DNA from: Natrinema saccharevitans
Lineage (GTDB): Archaea > Halobacteriota > Halobacteria > Halobacteriales > Natrialbaceae
Length of the DNA stretch: 64,000 nt
NCBI RefSeq assembly: GCF_001953745.1
Contig: NZ_LWLN01000001.1
Span: forward strand, 2,356,001 to 2,420,000
Direction of reading: 5' to 3'
The translations under genes and the position numbers were made by a program. The stretch's first letter is position 1; every line of letters starts with the position of its first letter. The notes below the pieces were generated by a model. The model was not told the origin of the DNA and did not search any database. It saw only the letters and a list, made by a program, of their open reading frames with translations. Of the stretch, positions 35,775 to 44,780 are shown piece by piece.

Positions 35775-36569
35775 TTACAGTCCCTCCCGCATCGCCTCGA
35801 GGTCCTCGGCCGCGTGGCCACAGACGATCCGCGCGTCGTGGCGTCGTTCGAGGTCCTCGAGCGTCCGCAGGCTCTCGAGCCAGTCGCGCTTGCTCCAGAG
35901 GAGGTAGCCGCCCATGGGGAGTCCGTACTCGTAGTTGGCCCGCGTGTAGGCCTGATCGCCGGCGAGGATCACCGTGCCAGTGTCGTCGAGGTCGAGTTTG
36001 ACTCCGAGGAGGCCGGGCGTGTGGCCCGGCAGGTGGAGCAATTCGAGGCCGTCGAAGAGCTGCCGCCGGTCGCGGTGGACGATCTCCCACGCGAGGTCCC
36101 GATCGAAGTCGCCGCGGACGTAGGCGTCGTCGCCCTCGTCGGTCGTGACGCTGTAGTAAGCGTGTTTCAGTTCGTCCTCGTGAGCGACGATCGGGGTGTC
36201 GGTCCCCTCGAAGGCGTAGAGGCCGCCGGCGTGGTCCAGATGGAGGTGGGTCTGGATCACGTAATCGACGTCGTCGACCGCGTAGCCGGCGTCGGCGAGG
36301 TCGTCCTCGAGCGGCCGCAGCCCGGTGTGTTCGAAGGTCGCATAGAGGTCGTCGGGCCAGTGGCCGTCGGCGGCCGCGGGATGGGAGCCGGTGTCCCAGA
36401 GGATCGTCCCCTCGGGATGCTCGATAATGACGTTGTAGACCGGGCCCTCGCCCATCATCGTCTCGGGATCGGGGTCGTTCGCGGTCCCCCGGACGTAACC
36501 CTCCACAGCGTTGTTGACATCGCTGGTGACTGTCCCGCGATCGATCGGCGTCAGCGTCGCGTCGACCAT
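35775..36569 (-). CDS. N-acyl homoserine lactonase family MBL hydrolase
   Basis: A 264-residue metallo-beta-lactamase-fold protein. The zinc motif is QTHLHLDHAGG, and the other ligands are in LHLPGHTPGLLGV and ILAGDQAYTRANYEYG, CGHAAEDLEAM. The arrangement resembles the AiiA/lactonase branch of the superfamily, enzymes that open acyl-lactone rings. Whether the substrate is an AHL signal is unknown. The longer upstream frame is arginine-rich; ATG 36569 (MVDATLTPIDRG) starts the domain. Confidence 0.82.
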   Translation of the reverse strand: MVDATLTPIDRGTVTSDVNNAVEGYVRGTANDPDPETMMGEGPVYNVIIEHPEGTILWDTGSHPAAADGHWPDDLYATFEHTGLRPLEDDLADAGYAVDDVDYVIQTHLHLDHAGGLYAFEGTDTPIVAHEDELKHAYYSVTTDEGDDAYVRGDFDRDLAWEIVHRDRRQLFDGLELLHLPGHTPGLLGVKLDLDDTGTVILAGDQAYTRANYEYGLPMGGYLLWSKRDWLESLRTLEDLERRHDARIVCGHAAEDLEAMREGL

Positions 36570-36716
36570 GGCGACGACACGACCGCCCGACTCATATTCG
36601 TGTGGGAAGCGGTGACGAACACCGTCGTCCGGGGTCGGAACCCGACTCGAGGGCCGCTCGCGCCCCGCTGTGAATGCGTGCCGATTGCCTATCCGTCGGG
36701 GCGCCGTATCCGACAC

Positions 36717-36854
36717 ATGGTCAAGCTCTCGACGCTCGTCGTCCTCGCCGGCGCGGTGCTGCTCGTCTTCCCGATTCCGCCGATCGCCAGCGCCTTCGGC
36801 GGGGTCGCCGTCATCGCCATCGGGCTCGCGCTTCGATTGCTGACGGACAAGTGA
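36717..36854 (+). CDS. Very small membrane protein, 45 aa
   Basis: MVKLSTLVVLAGAVLLVFP followed by IPPIASAFGGVAVIAIGLAL and a charged end: two short membrane segments with a PIPP turn. Divergent from the lactonase gene. Unknown family; the hydrophobic arrangement and codon use support a real gene. Confidence 0.55.
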   Translation: MVKLSTLVVLAGAVLLVFPIPPIASAFGGVAVIAIGLALRLLTDK

Positions 36855-36910
36855 CAAGCGGTGCGCGCTGGACGCTCGCCGGCGGCCCGATCGCCTGCAC
36901 TGTTGGGTCG

Positions 36911-36921
36911 ATTATTTTATT
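36911..36921 (+). promoter_or_regulatory. TATA box of the flavoprotein gene
   Basis: attattttatt, centred ~28 nt before ATG 36944. Confidence 0.5.
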
Positions 36922-36943
36922 GATCGGCGATCGAGTATCGGCC

Positions 36944-38242
36944 ATGCGCTCGACTCCGCAGGTAGCCGTCGCCGGCGGTGGGCTGGCCGGGCTCGTCGCC
37001 GCCCGTCATCTCGCCGCCGCCGGCGCGGACGTGACGCTGTTCGAACGCCGCGAGACGACCGGGGGTCGCGTCCGAACCCTCGAGCGGGACGGCTTTCGGT
37101 TCGACCGGGGCTTTCAGGTCTGCTTTACCGCCTATCCCGCCGTCCGACGCGAACTCGATTGCGGGGAACTGGCGCTCCGTCGGTTCGCGCCGGGAGCGAC
37201 GATCGCCGGCCCCGACGGGCTGTCGACGCTCGCGGACCCGCTCCGGGAACCGAAGACGATTCCGGCGACGCTGTCGAATCCGTACGTCTCGGTCGGCGAC
37301 GCGCTCCGGGTGGCCCGACTCTGGCTTCGGCTCCGGCGGACCGATCCGGACGACATCTTCGACCGAGACGACGAGCGGATCGACGACTTCCTCCGTAGTC
37401 GGGGGTTCTCCGAGCGGTTCATCGAGGGCTTCGTCGCGCCGTTCTACGGCGGAATCACGCTCGACCGCTCGCTTTCGACCTCGCGGCGCGTCTTCGAGTA
37501 CACGTTCCGGACCCTCGCGGCGGGCGAGACGGTGGTCCCGGCCGCCGGCATGGAAGCGATCCCCTCGCAACTGGCCGCCCGGGTCCGCGAGGCCGGCGGA
37601 ACGATCCGAACGGACGTCACGGTCGAGTCGGTCGCGGCCGGCGGCGGAGACGCTGGCGATCCCGCGAGTTCCGTCGCGGTCGAAACCGACGCGGAACCAC
37701 TCGAGGCCGACGCGGTCGTCGTCGCGACCGATCCGCCGACGGCGCGGGAACTGACGGGGGTCGAGTCGATCCCTGTCGAGGCGCGGGGCTGTGTCACCCA
37801 GTACTACGCGCTGCCGGCGGGGACCGACCTGGGGACCGACCGGCGACTCCTGTTGAACGCGACCGGTCGGGGGCCGAACCACGTGGTCCCTCACAGCGCG
37901 GTCGCCCCCGAGTACGCGCCCGACGACGCGACGCTGATCAGCGCGACCTACCTCGGAGAGCAGACGGCGAGCGACGACGAACTGGCCGAACGGACCCGGC
38001 GCTCTCTCGAGTCGTGGTCTCCCGCACGCGGGTTCGACGATCTCGAGACGCTGCACACCGAGCGGATCCCGTTCGCGCAGTTCGATCAGCCGCCGGGAAT
38101 CCACGACCGACTCCCCGACGCTCGCGACCCCGCGGGACCGGTCTATCTGGCCGGCGACTACACGCAGTGGTCCTCGATTCAGGGCGCGATGGAGAGTGGT
38201 CGACGGGCGGCCAAAGCAGTCATCGACGATCTGTCGGGTTGA
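36944..38242 (+). CDS. FAD-dependent amine-oxidase/phytoene-desaturase-like protein
   Basis: A 432-residue flavoprotein. The FAD dinucleotide motif is VAVAGGGLAGLVAARHLA and the second block is TTGGRVRTLERDGFRFDRGF; the C-terminal FAD block is GPVYLAGDYTQWSSIQGAMESGR. It belongs to the NAD(P)/FAD-dependent amine oxidase/desaturase family, related to carotenoid desaturases; no carotenoid genes adjoin. The start is ATG 36944 with a TATA box 28 nt upstream. Confidence 0.88.
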   Translation: MRSTPQVAVAGGGLAGLVAARHLAAAGADVTLFERRETTGGRVRTLERDGFRFDRGFQVCFTAYPAVRRELDCGELALRRFAPGATIAGPDGLSTLADPLREPKTIPATLSNPYVSVGDALRVARLWLRLRRTDPDDIFDRDDERIDDFLRSRGFSERFIEGFVAPFYGGITLDRSLSTSRRVFEYTFRTLAAGETVVPAAGMEAIPSQLAARVREAGGTIRTDVTVESVAAGGGDAGDPASSVAVETDAEPLEADAVVVATDPPTARELTGVESIPVEARGCVTQYYALPAGTDLGTDRRLLLNATGRGPNHVVPHSAVAPEYAPDDATLISATYLGEQTASDDELAERTRRSLESWSPARGFDDLETLHTERIPFAQFDQPPGIHDRLPDARDPAGPVYLAGDYTQWSSIQGAMESGRRAAKAVIDDLSG

Positions 38243-38379
38243 TCCGTCGGTCGACTCGAGCGCCGGCGAAGCTACCGCGGCCGAGCGCCCGCCGACCGTC
38301 CGGCCTGTCCTCTCGGGGGACAGTCACTCGACGGCCCAACGACTACGGCGCTCGGCGTCGTCTCCGTCGACAGGCATCC

Positions 38380-38592
38380 ATGGCCATCGACGAACTCCTC
38401 GAGGGAGCCGAACTCACCGGACGACAGGCGGCGATCATCTTCTTTAGCTTTCTCCTCTTGATCGTGCTGGCCGCCGTGCTATTGATCGCGTTTAGCGACT
38501 TCTTCAGAAACCTCGTGGTCACCGTTCAGGCGGCCGTCGTCGTCCCCGCGGCCCGGTCGACTCGAGCGGCCGTCTCGAAACGAATGGGGTGA
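38380..38592 (+). CDS. Small single-pass membrane protein, 70 aa
   Basis: MAIDELLEGAELTGRQAAI, a strong membrane helix (IFFSFLLLIVLAAVLLIAFS) and a basic tail RSTRAAVSKRMG. Function unknown. It ends exactly at the base before the stop of the convergent phosphoesterase gene. Starts 137 bp after the flavoprotein gene. Confidence 0.55.
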   Translation: MAIDELLEGAELTGRQAAIIFFSFLLLIVLAAVLLIAFSDFFRNLVVTVQAAVVVPAARSTRAAVSKRMG

Positions 38593-39312
38593 CTACAGGA
38601 GTCGTCGGCACCGCCCGAGCGGCGGGAACCACAGCACCTCGTCCGTCGCGTCGTCCCTGACGGCGGGGTGGAAGGCGTCGGGGTCCCGGACCAGCGGCGA
38701 CTGAAAGTCCCGACCGCGCATTCCGTTGACGGTCGCACCGGCCGCGAGCCGGGTAAACGCCGGGAGGACGATCACGTCCGCGCCCTCGTAACAGTTCGGT
38801 CCATAGAGGACGCAGGGAAGCTTGCGCCCCTCGACCGACAGCGCGGGGTGGTCGTGGCCGACGACGTACCGCTCGGCGCTTTCCTCGGGGCGTTCGTGGC
38901 CGTGACAGATCACCGTCTCGCCGTCCGCGGTCCGGTAGTCGGGGGTCGTCGTCCCCGAGAAGACCTCGCCGAGCATCGCGTCGTGGTTGCCCGGCGTGAC
39001 GACCAGCTCCGCCCCGGCGTCCGCGACCGTCTCGACGACCGCCCCGAGGTCGCGCTCGAGTCCGCGGGGCAGCCGCGAGAACGAGTGGAGGAGATCGCCC
39101 GCGACGACGACCGTCTCCGGCGCGGTCGTCTCGAGTGCCGTTGCGAGCCGGTCGCGAACGTCGGCCCCGTCGTCGATCGGCGCGTCGACGCTCGAGTCGG
39201 CGGCCTTTCCCAGATGGACGTCCGCGAGGACGAGCGTTGCAGTCGCCGGGAGGAAGATCGCCCGATCGTGGACGGCGAACGGAACGTCGATCTCGACGTC
39301 GGGTGCGGTCAT
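38593..39312 (-). CDS. Metallophosphoesterase (SbcD-related, TIGR00024-like)
   Basis: A 239-residue calcineurin-like phosphoesterase. The metal motifs are in order: VLADVHLGK, VVAGDLLHSF, VTPGNHD, CHGHE and VVGHDHP. The length and GNHDAML block match the archaeal SbcD-related family; the nuclease partner (Rad50/SbcC-like) is not adjacent, so its role may be a general phosphodiesterase. Its start overlaps the end of the archaeosortase gene by 4 nt (ATGA), so they are translationally coupled. Confidence 0.9.
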   Translation of the reverse strand: MTAPDVEIDVPFAVHDRAIFLPATATLVLADVHLGKAADSSVDAPIDDGADVRDRLATALETTAPETVVVAGDLLHSFSRLPRGLERDLGAVVETVADAGAELVVTPGNHDAMLGEVFSGTTTPDYRTADGETVICHGHERPEESAERYVVGHDHPALSVEGRKLPCVLYGPNCYEGADVIVLPAFTRLAAGATVNGMRGRDFQSPLVRDPDAFHPAVRDDATDEVLWFPPLGRCRRLL

Positions 39313-40337
39313 CGGTCCGGGTCGCCGTCGGAGCGGCGCTCACCGCCGTCGGCCCGCAGCTCCTGGCCGAGCGCGTCCGCGAGATCGTACTCCGTGCCGG
39401 TCAGGATGTAGAGGACGTCTTCCAGGGGCTCGAGGACCTCGGGGAGGATGCGGAGGACGAGGTACGTGATACCCAGCAAAGCGACGATCGACAGCGACTG
39501 GGCGATGAAGTTGTGGGCCACGATGTAGGAGGTGCGGTCGGCGGGTGCGCCCATGAACTCCGTCGCGATCGTGACGAAGAAATCCTGCTGGAACCAGCCC
39601 CACGGCGAGGCCAGCCCGATGAAGACGTTCCGGACGAGGTTGAGAAACCAGATAACCCCGACCGCCAGCGCCAAGGCGGGTACCTTCCGGCGAAGCGGCG
39701 CTTTGACGGCGGCGATGAGGCCACCGAAGATGGCCATGCTCCCGATGCCCGTACAGGCCGTGATGATGTAGGTCGTCCGGCCGGTTACCGTCTCCTCGGG
39801 ATCGAAGGCGAAACGGCTCTGATAGCCGTTGGCTCCCTCCTCGAGACCGGGGCTGTGGCCGAGCAGTTCCATCCCGAAGTGGGTCTGGGAAGCGGTCGTC
39901 TCGATGAGCCACGTCTTGACGACCGGAATCGTCTCGACGGGCAGGTAGATCAGACCCATGAACGCGACGGCCTTCGAGAGCAAGAGTAGAGACCCCCGAC
40001 CCCGAACCAACAGGTAGCCGGTATAGACACACAGCGGCAGCGCCGCCACCGCCAGTAGCGTCTCGATCGGGCTCTTGACCTCGAGGTAGTAGTGGGGGGC
40101 AAGCGTCAGCCAGAAGACGCCGAAGACGACCCAGGCACCCGCGGCGAGGTATCGAGCGGGGTCGACGGCACCGGACCACTGGAGGACCGCCGCGACGACG
40201 AACGCGCCGATCGCGGTCCAGGCGAGGGCGTCCGACAGGGGTACTGACCCGACACTCATCGAGAGTAACGCCGCGGGTCCCGTCAGGGGGTCGACGACCG
40301 CACCGGGGGCCGCGGTCGTCACTGAGAGGGCCGACAT
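39309..40337 (-). CDS. artA: Archaeosortase A
   Basis: A 342-residue multi-pass membrane transpeptidase that processes proteins with a PGF-CTERM signal and anchors them to lipid, including the S-layer glycoprotein. The catalytic Cys195 (ITACTGIGSM) and Arg236 (NLVRNVFIGL) keep the 41-residue spacing I recall for Haloferax ArtA; a third basic residue is His275 (IVAHNFIAQ). About eight membrane segments. The chosen start is ATG 40337; an upstream extension is shadow. Operon with the phosphoesterase, divergent from the HTH gene. No PGF-CTERM substrate is in the window. Confidence 0.92.
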   Translation of the reverse strand: MSALSVTTAAPGAVVDPLTGPAALLSMSVGSVPLSDALAWTAIGAFVVAAVLQWSGAVDPARYLAAGAWVVFGVFWLTLAPHYYLEVKSPIETLLAVAALPLCVYTGYLLVRGRGSLLLLSKAVAFMGLIYLPVETIPVVKTWLIETTASQTHFGMELLGHSPGLEEGANGYQSRFAFDPEETVTGRTTYIITACTGIGSMAIFGGLIAAVKAPLRRKVPALALAVGVIWFLNLVRNVFIGLASPWGWFQQDFFVTIATEFMGAPADRTSYIVAHNFIAQSLSIVALLGITYLVLRILPEVLEPLEDVLYILTGTEYDLADALGQELRADGGERRSDGDPDR

Positions 40338-40478
40338 AGTCACGTAATCCCGAGGGACTCTCCCGCTATCAACTTGACGCCTCGCGGTCGCGATCACACC
40401 ATACTCGGGCGAGACACGGCGGCCGACCGACGGCGCGACCGCGTACCTTTTTGCATCGCTCCCGCTAAGCATCGACAT

Positions 40479-41258
40479 ATGGTCGACGTCCTCGATAACA
40501 AGCGAGTCGCGACGCGGTTTCGGATCCTCGTCCAGATCGCGGAACGCCAGCCCGCGGTCAGTCAGGGGGAGATCGCCGGGGAAGTCGGCGTGACGAGTCA
40601 AGCCGTCAGCGAGTATATCCGCGAACTCGTCGACGACGGCCTCGTCGAGAAGGAAGGCCGGTCGCGGTATCGCGTCACCAACGAAGGCGTCGACTGGCTG
40701 TTCCGGACCGCCGACGACATCCGCCGGTTCGCGGACCACGTGACCGGCGACATCCTCGGGGCGATGAGCGAGGCCGCCTACATCGCGACCGACGACATCG
40801 AGGAGGGAGACACCGTCTCGCTGTCGGTCGAGAACGGCCTGCTCCACGCGACGCCCGGCGACGAGGGGCCGGCGACCGGCGTCGCGACCACGGACGCCGC
40901 GGCCGGCACCGACGTCGGCGTCACCAGCTTCGAGGGCGTCATGGACCTAGAGCCCGGTTCGGTGACCGTCCTGCAGGTGCCCGGCGTCCGGGCCGGCGGG
41001 AGCCGCGCGATCGAGTCCGACATCGTCGCCGACCGCTGTGCCGACGCCGACCTCGTCGTCGCCGCCGGGGTCGAGGCGATCGTCGCCTCTCGGGAGGCCG
41101 GGGCCGATCCGACGGTCACGTTCGCGGCCGGTGCCGTGGCCGCCGACGGGGCCAAGCGCGGCCTCGAGGTGACCGCCGTCGCCACGACCAACGAGGTCGG
41201 CCGAGTCACCGACGCGCTTCGCGACGCCGACGTCTCCTACGAAGTCCTCGAGGCATAG
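40479..41258 (+). CDS. HTH transcriptional regulator (DUF7839-like)
   Basis: A 259-residue protein. The N-terminal ~90 residues form a winged helix (FRILVQIAERQPAVSQGEIA, VGVTSQAVSEYIRELVDDGL, VEKEGRSRYRVTNEGVDWLF); the rest is an acidic alpha/beta domain with TVLQVPGVRAGGSRAIESDI and EVTAVATTNEVGRVTDAL. The helix-turn-helix is clear; the effector of the C-terminal domain is unknown, and I recall DUF7839 for this architecture. Divergent from artA, so it may regulate that operon (inference). Confidence 0.82.
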   Translation: MVDVLDNKRVATRFRILVQIAERQPAVSQGEIAGEVGVTSQAVSEYIRELVDDGLVEKEGRSRYRVTNEGVDWLFRTADDIRRFADHVTGDILGAMSEAAYIATDDIEEGDTVSLSVENGLLHATPGDEGPATGVATTDAAAGTDVGVTSFEGVMDLEPGSVTVLQVPGVRAGGSRAIESDIVADRCADADLVVAAGVEAIVASREAGADPTVTFAAGAVAADGAKRGLEVTAVATTNEVGRVTDALRDADVSYEVLEA

Positions 41259-41457
41259 TCGCCGTCCACAGTCGTTCCCGATCCGTCTCCGCCCTCACTA
41301 ACGGCGGTCGGTAACGTTCCGTCTCGCGAGAGGATACTCAAACGGGCTGGAGTCGTCCGACGTGGTCGACGCACTCGCGAACGCCGATCGACAGTACCGA
41401 CTGGTGGTGCCCGTTCGCCAGTAGTCGTAGAAATCGATCGGGACGCGTCGCAGTCGC

Positions 41458-42225
41458 CTAGCCGATGTAACGCAGGTCGTCGTCGGTCGGCACGTCCATC
41501 CCCTGTTGCTGTTCCATTTCCTGGATCTTCCCGATAACGTCCTCCATCTCGTCGGCCCGCTCGTCCAGGGACTCGTAGTCGAGTTCGAAGCCGAGGACGT
41601 CCTCGAGGACCTCGAGGAGCGCCCGTGCGCTTTTGGGATCGACGAGGTAGCCGCTGGTCTCGCCCATCAGACAGGTGGCCTCGAAGCCCCGACGTTCGCC
41701 CAGCCCGAGCAGGAGTCCGGAGACGCCGACGATGCCCCCGGCCGGCTCGTCGTCGCGGAACTCGACGCCAGCGTCCTCGTGGGCCTCGAGCAACGACTCG
41801 TCGCTGACGGCCCCGACGACGGCGTACTCCTCGATGAGTTCGCCGGTCGGCACGCCGCCTAACGCGTAGACTTCGGTCGCGCCGAACGCCTCGGCGACGT
41901 CGAGGAAGGCGTCGGTCAGCGTGTAGTGGCCCGCGTTGCTCTGGGCCTGGTGATCGCCGGTTAGAAGCAGGAGATCACGGCCGTCGGGGACCTCGACGGC
42001 GTGGATCTCGGCACAGGTCAGTTCCGAGACGCCGTCCTCGACGCTGACCTGGGGCGGGAACTCGCGGGAGTAGATCCGTCGGACGAGCGTACTCTCGCCC
42101 TCGAGTTCCTCGAGTACGTGTTCGACAGCCAGCGTGCCGACGTGTCCGACCCCGGGCAACCCCTCGACGAGAACGGGGTCGTCCAGTTCGACCTCGGCGA
42201 CCGCGTCGATCTCGAGTTCGTCCAT
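41458..42225 (-). CDS. PAC2-family proteasome assembly chaperone homologue
   Basis: A 255-residue protein with the PAC2 fold blocks DDPVLVEGLPGVGHVGTLAV, EIHAVEVPDGRDLLLLTGDH, GATEVYALGGVPTGELIEEY and ETSGYLVDPKSARALLEVLE. Archaeal PAC2 proteins (PbaB relatives) help proteasome core assembly. It is the last gene of the nop10/aIF2-alpha/S27e/L44e cluster on this strand; its start lies 7 bp from the nop10 stop, so it belongs to the operon. The C-terminal coiled coil (DERADEMEDVIGKIQEMEQQ) is typical. Confidence 0.9.
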   Translation of the reverse strand: MDELEIDAVAEVELDDPVLVEGLPGVGHVGTLAVEHVLEELEGESTLVRRIYSREFPPQVSVEDGVSELTCAEIHAVEVPDGRDLLLLTGDHQAQSNAGHYTLTDAFLDVAEAFGATEVYALGGVPTGELIEEYAVVGAVSDESLLEAHEDAGVEFRDDEPAGGIVGVSGLLLGLGERRGFEATCLMGETSGYLVDPKSARALLEVLEDVLGFELDYESLDERADEMEDVIGKIQEMEQQQGMDVPTDDDLRYIG

Positions 42226-42232
42226 ACCCTAC

Positions 42233-42412
42233 TCAGCGGTTGCGACGTTTAAGAGAGCGTCGGTACTCGCCATGGGGGTCTGCAGGGTCGAGCGGTGCCG
42301 GCGCGCTGTTTTCGGCGTCGGCACCGCACTCCGGACAGGTCGCAGAAAGCGTATACACCGGGCGATCGTGGACGTCTTGCCACGCCGAACACACCCGGAT
42401 GTCCGATTTCAT
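42233..42412 (-). CDS. nop10: H/ACA RNP protein Nop10
   Basis: A 59-residue protein of the archaeal H/ACA pseudouridylation complex (with Cbf5, Gar1 and L7Ae). The sequence [18 protein letters not shown], then [12 protein letters not shown] and a proline-rich linker with [10 protein letters not shown], matches haloarchaeal Nop10. The second CxxC pair (CPEC) is intact while the first pair has only one cysteine (VCSAW), so zinc binding may be partial, as in other haloarchaea. Its start overlaps the end of the aIF2-alpha gene by 4 nt. Confidence 0.94.
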   Translation of the reverse strand: MKSDIRVCSAWQDVHDRPVYTLSATCPECGADAENSAPAPLDPADPHGEYRRSLKRRNR

Positions 42413-43209
42413 TCGTCCTCGGTGCGTCGTTCGCGGTGGTACTCGCCCGCGCCGCCCTCGCCCTCGATCGCGGCGATCGCCCGGTCAGCGCTCTCCTCGA
42501 GCTGGGACTCGGCGGTCTTGTAGTTGGGCGCTTGCACCTCGATGCGGTACTCGGGCGCGCCGACGTAGCTCACTTCGAGGTCGACCTCTTCGGGCACCTC
42601 GCCGTTGCCCTCGGCGGCCTCCAGCGCCTCGCGGATCCCGTCGACGCCGGACGGCGACGGGTTCTCGAGGTCGACATAGCCGGTAACGTTGACGTACGGC
42701 ACCGAGACGTTCTCGCGAGCCGTGTCGACGATCGCCTCGATCTCGTCGTCGTCGAGGTCGGTGTCCTCGAGGGCCTCCTCGCCGTGGATGGCGGCCTGTT
42801 TGAAGCCGTCGTAGAGGCCGCCGTGGGCCGCGATCAGTTCGTTCGCGATCCCGGTGTAGACCTCGTCGTCGATCTCCTCGCCGAAGGCCAGCTCCATCCA
42901 GTTGTCGGCCTTCTGCTCGTTTTTCCACTCCTGAATCTTATCGGAGCGTTGGTGATCGTTGACGTCTTTCAGCGAGAGGTCGATCTGCTGGGAGCCCTCG
43001 TCGACGTCTAAGACCTTACAGACGACGATCTGTCCCTCGCGGACGTGATCGCGGACGTTCTTGATCCAGCCGCTGGCGACCTCGGAGATGTGGATCAGTC
43101 CGCGTTTCTCCTCGTACTCCTCGAGATCGACGAAGACGCCAAAGTCCTCGATCTCGTCGATCTTGCCGACGACGAGTTCGCCGGGGTCGGGCCAGCCGCT
43201 GTATTTCAT
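42409..43209 (-). CDS. Translation initiation factor aIF2, subunit alpha
   Basis: A 266-residue subunit of the heterotrimeric factor that brings initiator tRNA to the ribosome. The N-terminal S1/OB domain ([60 protein letters not shown]) is followed by a helical domain and the C-terminal alpha/beta domain. Overlaps of 4 nt with S27e upstream and with Nop10 downstream place it in a tight translation operon. Confidence 0.95.
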   Translation of the reverse strand: MKYSGWPDPGELVVGKIDEIEDFGVFVDLEEYEEKRGLIHISEVASGWIKNVRDHVREGQIVVCKVLDVDEGSQQIDLSLKDVNDHQRSDKIQEWKNEQKADNWMELAFGEEIDDEVYTGIANELIAAHGGLYDGFKQAAIHGEEALEDTDLDDDEIEAIVDTARENVSVPYVNVTGYVDLENPSPSGVDGIREALEAAEGNGEVPEEVDLEVSYVGAPEYRIEVQAPNYKTAESQLEESADRAIAAIEGEGGAGEYHRERRTEDE

Positions 43210-43379
43210 CGTGACTCGACTGTCTCGACGATCTCGTGGTCGATCTCGGCGTTGCCGCCGGTCGGTCGGGCGAGCGTCGTGCCACAGACGGCACAGGCGA
43301 CCTCCGTGGAGGCCTTGCCGAAGACGGTCTGTTCGTTCTCGCAGTCACTGCATCGGACGCTGTAGAAATTTCCTGCCAT
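43206..43379 (-). CDS. rps27e: 30S ribosomal protein S27e
   Basis: A 57-residue zinc-ribbon protein of the small subunit. [20 protein letters not shown] and [14 protein letters not shown] contain two CxxC pairs, so zinc binding is retained. 4-nt overlap with the aIF2-alpha gene; the L44e gene lies 5 bp upstream. ATG 43379 is the start; the track-length frame upstream is longer but overlaps the L44e gene. Confidence 0.95.
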   Translation of the reverse strand: MAGNFYSVRCSDCENEQTVFGKASTEVACAVCGTTLARPTGGNAEIDHEIVETVESR

Positions 43380-43384
43380 TGGTA

Positions 43385-43666
43385 TCACTCCTGGAACTCG
43401 AGTCGGCCCGCGCGCCATCCCTCGCGGAGGTGGGCCTTGCCGCACTCGCTGCAGCGGTACTTGAGGTCGGTTTTCTTCGTGGGCTTTTCGCCGGCGGGCA
43501 CCTTCGAGAAGCGACCGGAGTTCCCGATCGACGAGGAGTTACGCCGGGTGCGGCGAGCGTCCCATTTCATCCCCGAGGAACGGCCGGTTCGGGACTTCTC
43601 GACCTCGTGTTCGTGGTGTTCGTTGCAGTGCGGACAGTACGTATTGAAGCGGCGTGGCATCTGCAT
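43385..43666 (-). CDS. rpl44e: 50S ribosomal protein L44e
   Basis: A 93-residue large-subunit protein. The two zinc knuckles are [15 protein letters not shown] and [15 protein letters not shown]; the central basic part [20 protein letters not shown] contacts rRNA near the E site. Intact zinc ligands contrast with the cysteine-free L37Ae at 20.7 kb. First gene of the L44e-S27e-aIF2a-Nop10-PAC2 operon. Confidence 0.95.
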   Translation of the reverse strand: MQMPRRFNTYCPHCNEHHEHEVEKSRTGRSSGMKWDARRTRRNSSSIGNSGRFSKVPAGEKPTKKTDLKYRCSECGKAHLREGWRAGRLEFQE

Positions 43667-43805
43667 GGTTATCTCACTTGGCGTGGGCTAAGACACCGCT
43701 GTTTAAAACCCGTTTGGTTCGTCTCCGTCGTCGCCGGCCGGCGGTTCCGCGGCCGGTCGCCGTCGGGACGGCCTCGATCAGGGCCGACACCACCGCTCCG
43801 AAGCG

Positions 43806-43810
43806 TTTAA
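43806..43810 (+). promoter_or_regulatory. TATA box of the HAH_0734-like gene
   Basis: gcgtttaatc, centred ~28 nt before ATG 43836. Confidence 0.45.
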
Positions 43811-43835
43811 TCGTCTCTCCTGTGAACGCTCGCGT

Positions 43836-44114
43836 ATGAAACAGCTCATCATCCACGGCGATCCCGGCATTCGCAACGGGGCCATCGTTCGGTACGAGGG
43901 GGACGACGGGGAGTCCGAGGTGGTCTGTTTCGGGATCAACCGCAACGGCGAGTACCACGGTCCCGATCGGGTCCAGCTCTGGTGTACCGTCGGCAAGGAG
44001 GACGAGTACGAGGACTACGAGAAGCGAAACTTCACGCCGCATTTCCTCGACGTCGACCACGTCGACGCCGACGACGTCGAGGTGGTCCGGGCGAAAAGCG
44101 ACCTGGCGGTCTGA
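43836..44114 (+). CDS. HAH_0734 family protein, 92 aa
   Basis: A 92-residue haloarchaea-specific protein with strands IIHGDPGIRNGAIVRYEGDD, VVCFGINRNGEYHGPDRVQL and a C-terminal acidic DVDHVDADDVEVVRAKSD segment; I associate it with the HAH_0734 family. It is next to the L44e operon, divergent from it, and no function is known. TATA box 28 nt upstream. Confidence 0.8.
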   Translation: MKQLIIHGDPGIRNGAIVRYEGDDGESEVVCFGINRNGEYHGPDRVQLWCTVGKEDEYEDYEKRNFTPHFLDVDHVDADDVEVVRAKSDLAV

Positions 44115-44267
44115 TCGGATCGGACGAACGCGTCCGCGGATCGTGTCGATCCGTTCGACGGAATCGGGGTGCACTCGAGTTGTCTCCGGTGGCTGTCAGT
44201 TTTGTGGCTCGATCGCAAAAGGGAAACCGTCGCCGTCGCCACTGGAGAGTACGCTCGAGAGTCCACG

Positions 44268-44714
44268 ATGAGTGATTCCCTCGCAGAGGCCGTCCGAACG
44301 CGGGCTCGTGCCCTGCTCTCGACCGCGCGGTTCGGGCAGTTCGTCGGGGTCGGGGCGGTCGGTGCGACCGTCGACAACGTCGTGCTGATCCTGCTGGTCG
44401 AGGCCACGTTCCTCGGGCCGGTCGTCGCGAAGGTGCTGTCGTGGGAACTCGGGATCGCGGTCATCTTCGCGATCAACGAGCGATGGACCTTCTCGGAGTA
44501 CGGGGAGGTCGGGCTGGGGCCGCTGGCGAGGCGGTTCCTGCGCTCGAACGTCGTCCGCTTTGGCGGCTTTCTCGTGACGCTCGCCGTGTTGACGCTTTTA
44601 GTCCGTCGCTACGCGATTTGGTACGTCATGGCGAACGTGGTCGGCATCGGCGTCGGCTTCTTCGTCAACTACACCTGTGAGAGTCTCTACACCTGGCAGG
44701 TCCATCAGGACTGA
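44268..44714 (+). CDS. GtrA family membrane protein
   Basis: A 148-residue protein with four membrane segments and the family blocks FGQFVGVGAVGATVDNVVLI, ELGIAVIFAINERWTFSE and NVVGIGVGFFVNYTCESLYT. GtrA-type proteins move lipid-linked sugars across membranes for polysaccharide or glycoprotein synthesis (family knowledge). It lies 67 bp upstream of the initiator tRNA. Confidence 0.88.
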   Translation: MSDSLAEAVRTRARALLSTARFGQFVGVGAVGATVDNVVLILLVEATFLGPVVAKVLSWELGIAVIFAINERWTFSEYGEVGLGPLARRFLRSNVVRFGGFLVTLAVLTLLVRRYAIWYVMANVVGIGVGFFVNYTCESLYTWQVHQD

Positions 44715-44780
44715 CGGTAGAAACCCACATACGGCAACCGAATCACAACCCTTAACTAGCACACTCGGGTATGAACTGGT

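Noticed and set aside
41259-41457. Frame with VVDALANADRQYRLVVPVRQ before a TAG at 41421
   Set aside because: It faintly resembles the start of a DUF7344-like protein but is only ~20 residues and has no start codon or continuation; remnant or chance.
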